A stretch of 64,000 nt of DNA from Cordia subcordata (Eukaryota > Streptophyta > Magnoliopsida > Boraginales > Cordiaceae), in contig JAPTOF010000007.1 of NCBI GenBank assembly GCA_028554755.1, forward strand, positions 19,401,001-19,465,000, read 5' to 3'. Shown here one piece after another: positions 23,034 to 35,004 of this stretch (its first letter is position 1; each line of letters starts with the position of its first letter). The notes under the pieces are model-generated. The model saw nothing but the letters and a program-made list of their open reading frames with translations, was not told where the DNA came from and did not search any database. The translations under genes were made by a program, and so were the position numbers.

Positions 23034-24391
23034 TGTTAGTTGAATATTGATTTTATATTGTTTTGATTATGCAAATTATAGTTAATGAATTGCTAATTTT
23101 ACTTTAAGCTTGTTGAGCATATCCTTAAATTAAGTGGTTGAAAATAAGCCATGATTAAGAACATAAGAAGAATTCATAAAAAATGACTTAAGTTATTCAA
23201 AGACAAGAAAAATTCAAGATAGAAGAAGAAAGCCATGAAGTCATAAGGAGGAGATAGGCAATGTAAGGGGTACTGGCTCGTGTGCTCTCTTGTGAATGCT
23301 TTAGAGTAGTCTATTATAGCTCACTCACGATTTCATTGCATCGCATTCGTGTATCACTTATTTTAAACTTGGGTGTAACTTATCTTGATTGCAAAATTTA
23401 TTTCAAAAAGCCTTCAAATATTTATAAAATCCCTTGTTATGTCTTAAAATCACTTAACAATCTCTTTGAAGTGTTTTCACATTGTCTTACCACCTTAGAA
23501 TAAAAAAGAATTACAAAATGGTACTTAAAGTACTTGAAATTGAAACTTACTAGACATAGTCGGACTCTAGGTCGGCCACCATCCTAGCACCTCTAAGTCC
23601 GAGTTTTCAAATTGGGTTCTGACCAAGGCCAGTCAATAGGCCTAGCGATCAACCTTAGTCAATAAGCAATGAGGCCGGTTGCACCTTCAGTCGACTGACC
23701 CCGGCTCTGCAGCATTAAATGTCATAGTCGTTTATACCTGTTAGAGTCACTTTTTCTTCCCCAATTTCATCTCCCTTGCCGTAACTCTTAAAAATTTCTT
23801 TAAATACACCTTAATAGCATTCAATAGAGTTCATCAAAGCTTGAAAATCTCTTCATCGTCATTCATTGCTTAGAAATCTCGAGTTATAATTTGCTATATT
23901 CCTTGAGCATTCAAGAGCAATCATTTACTACACTTGCTTATTGAAGCTTTATACTATATTTCTCAATTATTCCTTAAATTCATTGTTATACACACACTCA
24001 AATAGCTAGAAAATCTTTAGAAATTAACTTATTGAGCTAAAAAGAGTGTGAAAAAATCCTAAAAAGTTGGGTCTCTTGGGTTCTTTGAAGATTGGCTTCA
24101 AAGGGTTGTATTGCTTGGTTTGTACTTCACCAAGTACTGAAGAAGCATCCATATTGAAGGTGTTGAAGTTTTAAGAGGAGCATCCTTAAGTGGTAGACAT
24201 AAGCAAGGCTGAACCACCTAAAAATTGTTTATTTTCTTCTTCCTTATCTCTACTTTACATTACTTACTATATTGGTTGCTTGGTGTTTGTGTAATTACCT
24301 AAAAGAATTTGTTAGTATTACTTGGTAAATCTTTAACTGCGAAAACCATCCAATATCTTAAATCACCCCCCTTAAGATATTTGCCCTATCA
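23034..24391 (+). mobile_element. solo LTR of a Ty1/copia-type retrotransposon
   Basis: A 1358-bp unit beginning TGTTAG and ending TATCA, flanked on both sides by TCAAC (23029-23033 and 24392-24396), the expected 5-bp target duplication. The interior contains the LTR-typical late block GGCTGAACCACCTAAAAATT and CACCCCCCTTAAGATATT near the end. No primer-binding site or coding follows, so the internal region was lost by LTR-LTR recombination. The copia assignment rests on this block order and is inference. Confidence 0.75.
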
Positions 24392-24593
24392 TCAACTTTT
24401 AACTCTAACAAAATCATCTTTAATAAAATACTAATAAATGATTATTAGATCATATCTTAGTTGAGCTCTATGCTCTGGAGCTCTTTTGAGTAGGCATTAT
24501 ACCATGCATCGTATGCATAGTATTCCACATGAGCATTATACACTGTACTATGTGTGAATAGTATGCGCAGAGTATATAGTAGTACATGTATTA

Positions 24594-25260
24594 AAAATTC
24601 TTATATTTTATGTTCAAAATTCTTATATTTTATGTTCAAAACTCTTATATTATATGTTCAGAGCTTTTATAGTTTATGTTCAACACTTTTATTATTCACA
24701 ACTTTTTAACAATAAATTCATAAGTTTATTTTTTTTAACTCTTATATTACATGTTCTAAACTCTTTTATATGTTCAGAATTTTTATATTTTATGTTCAAC
24801 ACTTTTATTATTCACGGATTTTAACAATAAATTCATAAGTTTAATTTTTTATTATTCTTATATTACATTTTTAAAATTTTTATATTATATATTCAGAATA
24901 TTTATATTTTATCTTGGACACTTTATTGTCCACAGCTTTTTAGTGATAAATTTATAAGCTTAATTTTTTATCACTTTTATATTATATGTTTAGAATTTTT
25001 ATATTTTGAGTTCAACATTTTTAATTATTCACAACTTTTTAACAATAAGCTCATAAGTTTAATTTTTCAAGACTCTTATATTACATGTTCAAAAGTTTTA
25101 GATAATATGTTCAATATCGAATATTTATAAATGTTAAATTTTATATTTTACAAGTTTTATACTATATTCACAACTTTTTGTAATGTATGTTCAGAATGTT
25201 TCATGTTTAAAGCTTTTATATTACATATTCATATATTATACATTGTATGTTCACAAATGT
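24594..25260. repeat. AT-rich tandem array, period about 119 bp with a nested unit of about 20 bp
   Basis: The phrase TTATTCACAACTTTTTAACA followed by ATAAATTCATAAGTTTA recurs at about 24690, 24809, 24934 and 25022 with mismatches. Between copies a unit of about 20 bp, CTTATATTTTATGTTCAAAA, repeats several times. It is satellite-like and non-coding. Confidence 0.75.
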
Positions 25261-26990
25261 TTGATGGAGGGAATAGACGAATTTGATTCAGCAATGATAA
25301 CTTCATATATTTTATAATAAAATTCCCTTTAATTTAATTATATTATATCATTAATTGTGATAAATTGAGCTATTTAATTTAATGTTTGATATAATGCAAA
25401 TTTGGAAGAAAAATGGTTGAATTTGGAGCAAAAACGAAGAAATTAGAATGAGAAAAACAAAGTTAAAAGCTGGAAATTCGTGGGATTACAAAAAAAATTC
25501 ATAAATTGAGTTTAAGGACTCTATTTGAGGTGATTGAAGAACCTACGGAAAGCTGAGATCGAGAGCTACAACTTTCCTGTTGGGAGTTTTGACTAATTCT
25601 GATCATATGACAGTTCAAATTGCATTCGAAATTTTAATCATAAAAAGACAAAAGAATCTCAAATTAGTGGGGCCCAATAGTTTATTTGGTGTTGAGATTA
25701 TTTGGCTACAAGAGGAGGCTCACGTGACTTTTAGAGAAATATGTAGCATACATATTTAATTGGTGGGGTCCTCTCAGAAAAAGTAAAAAAAAAAAAAGAA
25801 AAAGAAAAGAATGACAATTCTTTCTTGCTGACCAAGAGACAATTCAAGAAAAAAACGAAGGCGGTGGAAGACCACTCTTCACACCCTATATTTATACACG
25901 TGATCATAATCTTGAAAGGGGAGGCACAGAGCACCAGTGCAGCAGAGGAGTTTTTTTCATAATTTTTTCTTTTGTTCTCTACTCAATTTCTTTTCTTTCT
26001 TTTCAAAGACAATTCAACCAAAAGAAAAGTTGTGAGTTTAGATTTAGAAATTGTGGGCAACTTTTGGAAGAGATCTTGGAAAGAATTTCAGAATATTATT
26101 TTCTTAAGGATAATACGATGAGTTTTCTTTTCCTTAACTCCTTTTCAATATGTGCTCTAATTTTTATTGTGAACTAAATCCCCATGATTCGGGGTAATAA
26201 TTAGTGATTGTTTTTATTCATGTTTTAGATTTTCTTAGGATTTATTTGATTATTCGTATTTGTGCTTTATTGTCTCTTAGTTAATCATTATTATGTTTAT
26301 AGCTAATTTTTATTAGTCAAGAATTTATACTTTTTGTCATATAGGAATCTTGTAGGTTCTTGTGAGCACGAATATAAATTAATTTTAATAGGACTAGAAA
26401 TAATTAATTGTTTGAAGATTGTGATAGATTATTCCCCATGTCCTTATAGTCTCAATTAATTGTCTTAGCCTATTAGATCAGTTAATTAGAGAACTTAGTG
26501 ATAATTTATGCCATTGAGATAGGTTATGCCTCAGAAATTGTAGTTAATTAATCTAGGTGTATTAGAGGTTGTAGCCTAATCCTTTGCGCTTAATTAGGAA
26601 TCTCAGAGTTGACGAACATGAATGGTTGGCTATCACCCTGAATCGCGTTCCTTCTAGACTTAGTCTCGCAATTTTCTTGTTGATTTTTGCAATTATTTTT
26701 CTTTCAATTAATTTAATTTCTTTTCTTTTTCGAATTTTGTTTAGTGTAAAAATTGTTTCACTTATAGTATTTAGTTTAGTTATCTTAAATTCTTAGTTTT
26801 ATTTTTTTTAGTTATTTTTATTTTTTTTCAATTCCTGAAAACAATCCCGATTCCCCGTGGTTCAACCCTCGAGTTGCATTCATGTGATAAAGAGGATAAA
26901 TTTTTTGATTTTTTCGTTGCTTGATTTAATTGTTATTATTTGGCTATACAACGACGTGGTCAAGCAAAATATCAAACACTGACTATACAT
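25261..26990 (+). repeat. LTR- or leader-like non-coding retrotransposon DNA
   Basis: No open frame. The order of features (pyrimidine-rich tract at about 25950-26010, then AATCGCGTTCCTTCTAGAC near 26640, then CCCGATTCCCCGTGGTTCAA with CCCTCGAG near 26850) resembles the 3' LTR and leader of plant Ty3/gypsy elements. I did not find a TG/CA pair with target duplications, so extents are approximate. Confidence 0.4.
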
Positions 26991-27680
26991 TATTTTAAAT
27001 CATTTGTTAGACAGCTAAATTGTCCATTCTTTCACTTATATTCAACAAGCACACACTACACACCGCCATGCCACACACATGGATCTGTTGTTACAGATTT
27101 GAGAAAATAGCTCAAAAAGAGAAAGGATGAAAGAGAATAGCAGTGGCAATTCATGGTTGACGGTGAAATAGAATCTGCACGAAGATTGAAGACTAGCGTT
27201 GTGGTTACGCAAAGATGGTGATCGTGATGATGAAGTACTTTTTTGAAATCGAACCATTTGATTTTACTGGAGAGAGAACTCTGTAGGGGAGAATGGAGAG
27301 GGAGAGAGAGACCTGAGCCTCTGTTCATGCGTGAGAATGAGAGGAAGGATTTTTTGTTTATATAGGCACGTGCTATTCACGTGGTACATGGTCCACAGTG
27401 CTTCGTGAAAGCATAGTATCTTCCGAGCACAGTAAAATATGTGCTTTTGAGAGGCATCAAAAATTGTTGAAGAAGCATACAAAGACATCATTTTGGGTGT
27501 CATCAGAACCTAAATATTGACTTTATTCCTTAATATTTGTTAAAATACTGTAATAAAGAAAATCTGTAACATTACCTATCAACTAAATCTTATCATTATA
27601 TTTTATAAGCCTTATCATACAAATGTCATGTCAACTCGTGCTGTCTAATAGTTAATATATACTAAAATATGTGAATGTAG
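26991..27680. other. intergenic, left flank of the MULE
   Basis: No gene recognised. The minus frames at 27042-27503 are chance frames over a purine-rich GGAGAGAGAGA tract. Confidence 0.4.
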
Positions 27681-27690
27681 AAGGGTAGGT
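27681..27690. repeat. target site duplication of the MULE (left)
   Basis: AAGGGTAGGT, matched by AAGTGTAGGT at 34707-34716 (9 of 10 bases). A 9-11 bp duplication is the hallmark of Mutator-like insertion. Confidence 0.75.
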
Positions 27691-27782
27691 GGATTTTTTT
27701 TTTGACCCAAAAATTAAAATGTTATGCAAAACTAACCTCGTTCGTAAAGTGTGTTGAAAAATAACCCAATTTGGTTCTAGAA
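27691..27782 (+). repeat. MULE left terminal inverted repeat
   Basis: Starts GGATTTTTTTTTTGACCC and contains AAAAATTAAAATGTTATG, GTTCGTA and TTGAAAAATAACC. It aligns with the reverse complement of 34613-34706 with a small number of mismatches. Confidence 0.88.
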
Positions 27783-27789
27783 ACACACG

Positions 27790-27890
27790 GCGCGTAATCC
27801 CAGAGTACGGAACGCATTCTAGGAACGCAGCCGCACTCCAGGAGTGCGCCCGCATTCCTGGAATGCGTTCCGCGCTTCCAGAACCCATTT
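27790..27890. repeat. subterminal palindromes of the MULE (left)
   Basis: Perfect palindromes CGCACTCCAGGAGTGCG and CGCATTCCTGGAATGCG lie side by side, with related AACGCATTCTAGGAACGC just before. The GCATTC/GAATGC words recur at about 27965-27985 and 28055-28075. Confidence 0.8.
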
Positions 27891-28215
27891 TCTGGGTCTT
27901 CATGCCAAATTTGATTCGATTCTGATTTGATTTGATTGTGAGGACGAGAAAATATTCTTAGCAGCGCATTCTGGGAGTGCGTTTGTAGTATCCAGAATAT
28001 GTTTGCTGTCACAAATCAAGCTTTAGTCACTTCACGTCACGGGAAATTTCAAAAATCGCACTCCTAGAATGCGTTTTTTACCTATAGAAACCCTAACCCC
28101 ATCCTCTACCGGATCATTCAATCTGTTACCCATCATAATAACTTTCTACCAAATAAACTTTCTACCAAATTCATTCAATTTGTTAGTATAAGTTTCTACC
28201 AAAGCACCTAAAAGA

Positions 28216-30829
28216 ATGAATTCAACCAAGGTTACTGTTCTTTTATACTACGGCGGTCACACAATAATGACCGATTATGGTCTTGATTATAGAAGTCCAA
28301 ATATACCACGCAAATTCAAAATTCATCCAAATACAACTTACGATGAATTTGTTTCTCGTGCAATTAAAAAACTAGGGTTGCATCCGAGCATCGATAGGGT
28401 TAATTTATGCTATCGTGACCCTAGATAGGAAGCTACATTGCAGCAGATATATTATTATCCAAGTGCAATAATTAACGATAAAGATATGCGGGAGATGTAC
28501 GGCACAGCTCGCTGTGAATGGAACCGCTGTATGGCGCACGTAATAGTGGACGTTCAGTCTATTTAGTCTGATGACGTGTATGTCCCGCAAATAATGCCCG
28601 ACGTCCCGTACCAGTCTAACATGCCGGACATAAAAGCAGCACCATCGTATGTACAAGATGAACATATCAATATTACAACAACAGCGGTGGAGTTTGCTAC
28701 TTTTTCCATTTTCGCGCAATCACATTCCACTTTTGAAGTCGGAGAACCCTGTCATCATAGCGGTGGCACAGAGGAGAGATGTGACGTCGCAGCAGATACT
28801 GTTTTGTCAGAGACAAACGAGGAAAACGAGGACGGTGAATTGAACGATCAAGAAGAAGATGTAATCTCAGAAGCAAGTTTAAACTGCCAAATTAAGAACG
28901 AGATAGAAGGACCGGATGTCGATGTAGAGGCGGAGGTAGATGAGGAGGAAGCAGTGGAGTTTCATACTGCTAGGAATGAATTTTACACGACAAGTAGGTA
29001 CGAGGTCACCAAACGTCAAGTATGGGACTGGGACAGGATGGAATTGGCCAAAGGAATGGTGTTCCCATCCAAAGTGGATGGGATAAGGGCTGTTTAACAG
29101 TATGCAATAAGAATACAAAAGGAATATGGGGTCGTCAAGTCGAGTAAGACTTTGTGGAAGGTACGATATAGGGAAGCACATAGTGGGAATGTAGAATGCC
29201 TATGGTATGTACGTGTAATAAGGAAAGTATGCACAAATAGTGGGAGATCACACAGTATGACGCCAGACATGTATGTATGGCACAAATAATTGTGTCGGGG
29301 CACATAAATTTGACCTCGGGATTGGTTGGATATTTGGTGAGGTATTTCATAGCTAAGAAGGTTGATTACGAGGTCGGGCTTGTCCAAGCTCACATGAAGG
29401 AGAAGCTTAACGCGGATGTTAGTTACGGAAAAGCATGGAACGGCCGGAATAAAGCAATTAAACTAATGTATGGCAATTGGGACACGTCATATCAAATGCT
29501 CATACAGTTTCTTGGTGCCGTGATAGCCAAGAATCCAGGAAGTGTTGTAAGATATAGGTTCATTGAAGGTTCAACGCAGTCTGAAAAAATTTTCAACATG
29601 GTTTACTGGGCGTTCGGTCCATGCATCGTAGCGTGGAGGCATTGTAAGCCCGTTGTTTCGCTGGACGGTACATACTTGCGAGGGAAGTACAAGGGTCATC
29701 TCCTAGTTGCATTAGCCACAGACACCAACTGCCAAGTGTTGCCGTTAGCTTTTGCCGTTGTGGACTCACAGACAACTCGTACTTAGTTGTGGTTCTTACA
29801 TCAGTTGCGTGAGAACTTTTTCACCGGGATGCCCCAAGTGTGTATCATTTCAGATAGGCATGCAGGCATCGCATCTACAATCGAACGGGTTACACGCGAT
29901 GGTCAACTTCAAATAAGACACCGCGTCTGCTTGAGATATCTAAAGTGCAATGTGATGAAAAGATGGTGGAATCAATTCATTAAAGACGTGTTGGATAGCT
30001 GGTCGAGAATGTCAAGCACGCAAACATTTGCATGCAATGGATCCTTGTTGTGGACCCTAGTCAGAACGGTGTTGGCAGACGAGTACACAAGTTCCTATCC
30101 GATATCTTTGTCAATACATGGACCATGACTGATGGGGGATTCAGATGGGGTGTGATGACCACAAATAATGTTGAATGCTTCAATGGTGTCCTTGTCGATG
30201 CAAGGGGTTTACCCATCACGGCCCTTGTTACTAATACTTTTATGAAGATAAAAGGTTATTTTCATGATTGGTTGGTCCATGCCATGCAGTTGAAAAGTGA
30301 AGGTCATCGGCTCCCTCCTAGTGTGAGGGAGCTATTTGATAAGTAGGAGACCTCGTCACATCGCTATCACGTACTTAGTTTCAGAGAGGATGGCAGATAC
30401 CAGGTCGGTCGGTTGCCAGTGCGATGGAACGAGAATCTGCCAAACCAGGTTGTCAACTTGGAAGAAAGTACATGTACTTGCGGCAAATGGGTTGAATGTC
30501 ACTTGCCATGCTCGCATGTGTAAACTGTTGCTCGGTTTAGGGAGTATAACGTAGAGAACATGATACCTCAACAGCTGACAGTGAAATCGTACAAAGATAC
30601 CTATTGGCGGACATTTGAGCCTCTTGGATGCCAATTTTATTGGCCTTCAGCACCTGCTTGGATGTTGCATCCGAACCCAAGTCATGTTCGATCGAGACAA
30701 GGTCGAGCCGGAGGCTGGCGCATCCCAAACGAGATGGATAACTCGGACCACCGTGGACGACGAAGGTGTACTGTATGTGGTCAACCAGGTCACACTGCTC
30801 CAATTTGCCCCAACAACCAAAATGCGTAA
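28216..30829 (+). pseudogene. MuDR-type (MULE) transposase, decayed
   Basis: Domains appear in the expected order, split by stops and frame changes. An N-terminal PB1-like domain (VTVLLYYGGHTIMTDYGLDY, 28216-28428) ends in TAG. An acidic linker follows (28576-29097), then a DNA-binding-like segment. The MULE DDE core includes VVSLDGTYLRGKYKGHLLVA (about 29650) and, after a TAG at 29784, CIISDRHAGI (about 29840), with NNVECFNG later. A SWIM zinc finger (CTCGKWVECHLPCSHVC, about 30475) comes next. A CCHC knuckle (CTVCGQPGHTAPIC, about 30770) lies near the C-terminus. At least three in-frame stops and several frame changes exclude activity. The original protein would have mobilised elements with these terminal repeats. 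Confidence 0.88.
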
Positions 30830-31130
30830 TACGTTATGTTTAGCAGTTGCCATAAGTTCAGTATGTAATCATTTTATGTCTATTTGTTTTGACGTTGTAA
30901 TGTTATTGTGTAATCGTTTTATGCTTATTTGTTGTGACATTCTAATGATAACGTGTACTCGTTTTATGCTTATTTGTTGTGATGTACCAACGTTAACATG
31001 TAATTAACGTTGTCAGGTTAACTATAACGTGTCTAAAATAAGAATAAAACCAAATGAAAGTCCAATTAACATAAGAAAGTTTGTCACCAAACACATATGA
31101 AAAAAAAGCGCAAGAAAATTGAATACATCA

Positions 31131-33611
31131 TCTAGGTGTGTAATGATCAGGCCCCTTCCCTCTGGTATTGCGGTCAGGTAAATGACGTCTAACGGGAGAT
31201 AGTGCGTTGCGTTTTCTGGATGAACGTGTTTGACGTGGCGTAGGCTCCTATGACTGTGGCTGTATGGCTGGTGCCTGTGGCGCATGTGCCTCGGATGAAC
31301 GCAGCGGGGGTTCCTGCTGCTCAACACCACTGTCCATCAATGGCTCGGGAACGTAGTCCTGGGACCCTATGTATCTTCTCGGAGACCCCCCCGATGACTC
31401 GCTATGCGTCGCTTCGTCATCCTCCTCGGCGACATCTGCCTCATCAATCACCGGCCTGGATAATCCGCCAGCCTCGAACGTACCCTATCTATTGCGACTG
31501 ATCACATCAATACCCCCGTTGGAAAAGTCAATGGGAAACAAACAATACGTGGGTGGACGTGCCTGTAGCCGTGTAGGTGGACGATATGCGAGGGATGGTG
31601 CATCGGGGACGAATGGCTGTGATGATCTGGTGGGATACGTGTGACTGCGGTGCGAAGGATGAGGATGATGCGAACAATGTTCTCTATGCTGCTGTAGTGG
31701 CTGCATCGGAGACGCATCGGGCAACTCCCACACTGCTCTCTACTGAATAAGATGCTCGTGCTGTGTGTGTCGGAGTGCGCTCTCGCCATGCAACTACATG
31801 AGCTACAAGTGCCGCATCACATGCTCCATGTGTGCACCGCCCCTAAGGTCCCCTGTATCATAACGCTATAGCAAATAACTTGAATGATGAATCACATGTT
31901 GAACGACAACAGCCTGTAGGCAAACATAACATATTGTGGTTAATATCAGCTAATAGTGTACATTTTTCATTGAGGAACATAAATAAGAGTACAAAGGCAG
32001 CTCACCAGTGACGTCTCGTCACGTGTTGACGCCACGTAACCATCTCGCCTATGACTTGTACTTGGATGACCGACATGTAATACGGTCACCCGATGGTACC
32101 AAGTCATGTAAGCCTTGAGTGCTGTTGCCAGCGGCGCATCCTCCACTTGTCCATGTAAAACGCGCTACTGCCAATTCCCTCACATATCCACAGCCTCTGT
32201 CAACGCAGCTCCCTCGACCTTTTCCTTTCTGTCCCTGTGTTTCTCATGTGTAGGGGGATTAAGAGGGATTGTCAACCTCAATCCAAACTGCCGCAAGACA
32301 CAATCCGGGCGGTGCCACTCAACAGTATGACCAAATATCAGCGGTATCTACGCCAGATGTCACTGTCGGCAACACAATATGGTGGGAGGGTGCCTAGTAT
32401 CGCCCTGAACGGCTGCCATATAAACTGTAACCAAAACAAGCACCGGATAGTTAATTACATGCATCACGCACGTGTTCAATAGTACAGGACATGAATATGT
32501 AATAAAGCAACTTCAGTGTACTATACCTCGTCAGGCTGCAGATGGTCTATAACATCCAGACACTCAACTTGACCTGACTTTCCGGATGCATCTGTCATTT
32601 CCTTTTTCACATAAAATTGTGCACCCCGTGGAACGCCAGGGAGCTAAAACATAGCCTCCAGATGATGCTGCTGGTGCTGTAGCCACTCTCGTGTGGGATT
32701 TAGAAGCTGAGGCTGAAAAATCGTGAATCGGTCCCATGCAAAAAACTACAAGCATTAAACATGTGTTATTTGTTATAATAACGGTTGTAATAATAATGTT
32801 AACATTCATAAAATATAAACATAACTACTACATAATGCAAACCAATACCTAGACTAGTGTTATAGCTCCGCATACACCCTTACACTGACGGAAAGAGACG
32901 CGGTCAAGCTACTGGTACAAATATGATAGTACGGCTGCGCTCCAGTTGTACTGTCGGATACGGTCAAAGTCTGTCAATAACGGTAACCAGGACAAATTAC
33001 CGTCATTCGTACTCGTGTTCGAAAAAAGGTGACAGCAAATCACGAGTTATATCCAGAGCCGTGCTTGCTGCTGAGCTTGGTACTGCGTGGGGTTATTCAG
33101 ATTTCCCTGCATCACATACCTCTCCCGCAACTGGACAAAATTTACCGAGTTACCCACAATGTCGATACGGCTAGTACCGTCGTCCACAACCGCATCTGCA
33201 TCGATCCCCAACAAATCCCGGATCGTGGCAACCCAATCATCCCTCGACCGTGGGACCGTATCAATCACTGGGATAGGAGTGCCGGTCATGGTAAGACCCC
33301 AATACACGGCCACATCGTGGTGGCTTCCCTACGGGTAAATGGAATGTGTGGGTCTCCGACCGCCACTTCTCTATCATGGCAGTAATCAATCCACGGTTCA
33401 GCTGATGGTATCGGGATATATAACACCCGTAGAATCCGGTCCCTACCAGCTGCTGCTGTACTAATGGGTGCTCCGGCTCATTAAACAAAGACTTATTTGA
33501 CCTGTAGCACCTAAAAGTACCCAGATGGTGTGGGTCCTGCAAATACTGCACCCAGTGATCCATATAGTGGCACAGTAAGGTGGCGTCTACTGGTGTAGGT
33601 CGTGAATCCAT
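31131..33611 (-). pseudogene. plant mobile domain (PMD) protein, MAIN-like, decayed
   Basis: Starting from ATG 33611 the minus strand reads DATLLCHYMDHWVQYLQDPH, then WRSETHTFHLPVG; after a frame change, AVYWGLTMTGTPIPV and a DDWVATIRDLLGI stretch; further on SAAVLSYLYQ, then PTREWLQHQQHHLEAM and TVEWHRPDCVLRQFG. This series (ETHTFHLP.GE.T.t..D.a...GL, W....l..LY, hTVEWHRPDrVlRQFG) is the plant mobile domain. A low-complexity proline/histidine tail follows and ends SPVRRHLPDRNT..KGPDHYTPR and a stop near 31131. Several stops and frame changes are present; some gaps may be introns. MAIN/MAIL1 act in transcription and silencing in Arabidopsis; the function of transposon copies is unknown. Confidence 0.8.
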
Positions 33612-33777
33612 AATGACTCCTAAAATAAAAATAATAATAACGATTAACTAAGTATTACTACTTCACTATAAACATTAAATCTCTAATTTTATCAAATAAT
33701 AATGATAATAACACTAATATTATCAATAATAATATCAATGATAGTATTAATAATAATGATAATAACACAAAGATAAT

Positions 33778-34077
33778 ATTAATCATCCATCATCGTCATC
33801 ATCATCACAATAATAAATAATGATTATAATATCAATAATAGTAATAATAAAATTAATAATAACATCTAAAATATAGCATCAATCATCCATCATCGTCATC
33901 ATCATCACAATAATAAATAGTGATAATAATATCAATAATAGTAATAACAAAATTAATAATAACATCTAAAATATAGCATCAATCATCCATCATCGTCATC
34001 ATCATCACAATAATAAATAATGATAATAATATCAATAATTGTATTAATTAAATTAATAATAACATCTAACATATAAC
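33778..34077. repeat. three tandem copies of a 100-bp unit
   Basis: AATCATCCATCATCGTCATC recurs at 33781, 33881 and 33981, an exact 100-bp period. Copies are nearly identical over most of the unit and built from ATC, AAT and ATG triplets. Followed by (ACATATA)n at about 34070-34093. Confidence 0.93.
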
Positions 34078-34519
34078 ATATAACATATAACATGGCTATC
34101 ATAAAAATAATAACATTGTTAATAATAATGATAATCTTAATAATAATAATAATAATAGCAATATTAAGTCTATTTCTAATAATCATGCTATATTTTTTAA
34201 CAATAATTAAATTAAATTACAAATTAACACAAATAAAAATTCTAATCTACAATTCCAACAAAAATTAAAATTCAAATTAACACAAACTAAAATTAACTAT
34301 AAAAAAAAACATTACACGATCTAAAAACAAATTTCGTAACTTAAAACGTTAACTACAATTGCAAAAAACAACATAAAATTAAAATAACTTACAATATTAT
34401 GGCAATATCCTCGCAATGACGCTAGAAAACTAAAAATTTTGTGTGAGGGAATGAGAGAAAAACTAAAGTAAATCGCGTGTGGGGTCGGGGGAGAATGAGG
34501 GAAAACTAAAGCCATGCGA

Positions 34520-34612
34520 ATTTATGGAACGCGGGCCACGTTCCCAGAGTGCGCCGCATTAATGGCCGCTTCTGGGAACGCGGCCTGTGTTCCATAAATG
34601 CGACTTCCGCAT
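34520..34612. repeat. subterminal palindromes of the MULE (right)
   Basis: GGAACGCGGGCC, CGTTCCCAGAGTGCG and GGGAACGCGGCC lie within 80 bp of the right terminal repeat, mirroring the GAACGC/GCGTTC words on the left side. Confidence 0.65.
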
Positions 34613-34706
34613 TTTCGAAACCAAATTAGGTTATTTTTCAAACCCTTCTACGAACGGAGTTAATTTTACATAACATTTTAATTTTTGGGTCAAAAAAAAA
34701 AATTCC
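34613..34706 (-). repeat. MULE right terminal inverted repeat
   Basis: The reverse complement of the left repeat: GGTTATTTTTCAA ... TACGAACGGAGTTAATTTTA ... CATTTTAATTTTTGGGTC ... TTCC. The target duplication copy AAGTGTAGGT follows at 34707. Confidence 0.88.
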
Positions 34707-34776
34707 AAGTGTAGGTTGGTCTGCCACCAATATTTGTAGCTCGTTTGCCTGCTTTTTGTTCATGTATGTTGTGTTA

Positions 34777-35004
34777 GGGCTCATTTGGATTGGCTTTTTT
34801 CAAAAGTAATTTTTTTAATAACTTTTGAAAAACAGTTTTTTTTTAGAAGCTGAAAATTCTAAATTTTAAAAAAAGCTATATTTGAACTTTTTTCAGAGTT
34901 TTGGCTTTTTTGAAAACCAAATCAAATAGTTATTGCAAATTTAATATAATTTTTTTAAGAAAAAATGTGATTTTTCCTAAAAAAAAGTCAATCCAAACAT
35001 GCCT
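34777..35004. repeat. MITE, family 1 copy C
   Basis: Ends GGGCTCATTTGGATTGG and, reverse-complemented, AGGCATGTTTGGATTGA. Interior with self-complementary CAAAAGT/ACTTTTG blocks. About 228 bp. Confidence 0.75.

Larger units (their letters stand above)
27691..34706 (+). mobile_element. full-length Mutator-like element (MULE) carrying a transposase and a plant mobile domain gene
   Basis: A 7.0-kb element bounded by terminal inverted repeats of about 90 bp and a 10-bp near-perfect target duplication. From the left: terminal repeat, palindromic subterminal region, transposase relic (28216-30829, plus), plant mobile domain relic (31131-33611, minus, convergent), an array of three 100-bp repeats, an AT-rich spacer, a second palindromic subterminal region, and the right terminal repeat. 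Both genes carry stops and frame changes, so it is no longer autonomous. Plant mobile domains are known both in host proteins (MAIN, MAIL1) and in transposons; here the domain is inside a structurally complete element with its own transposase. Confidence 0.88.

Noticed and set aside
28405..29393. Three minus-strand open frames of about 100 codons
   Set aside because: They overlap the MULE transposase relic, whose domains are all on plus in this part.
31250..33385. Several plus-strand open frames
   Set aside because: Shadows of the plant mobile domain gene, which reads on minus with recognisable motifs.
33778..34077. Regular 100-bp repeats as a CRISPR-like array
   Set aside because: There are no unique spacers between repeats, and it lies inside a plant transposon; simple tandem duplication.
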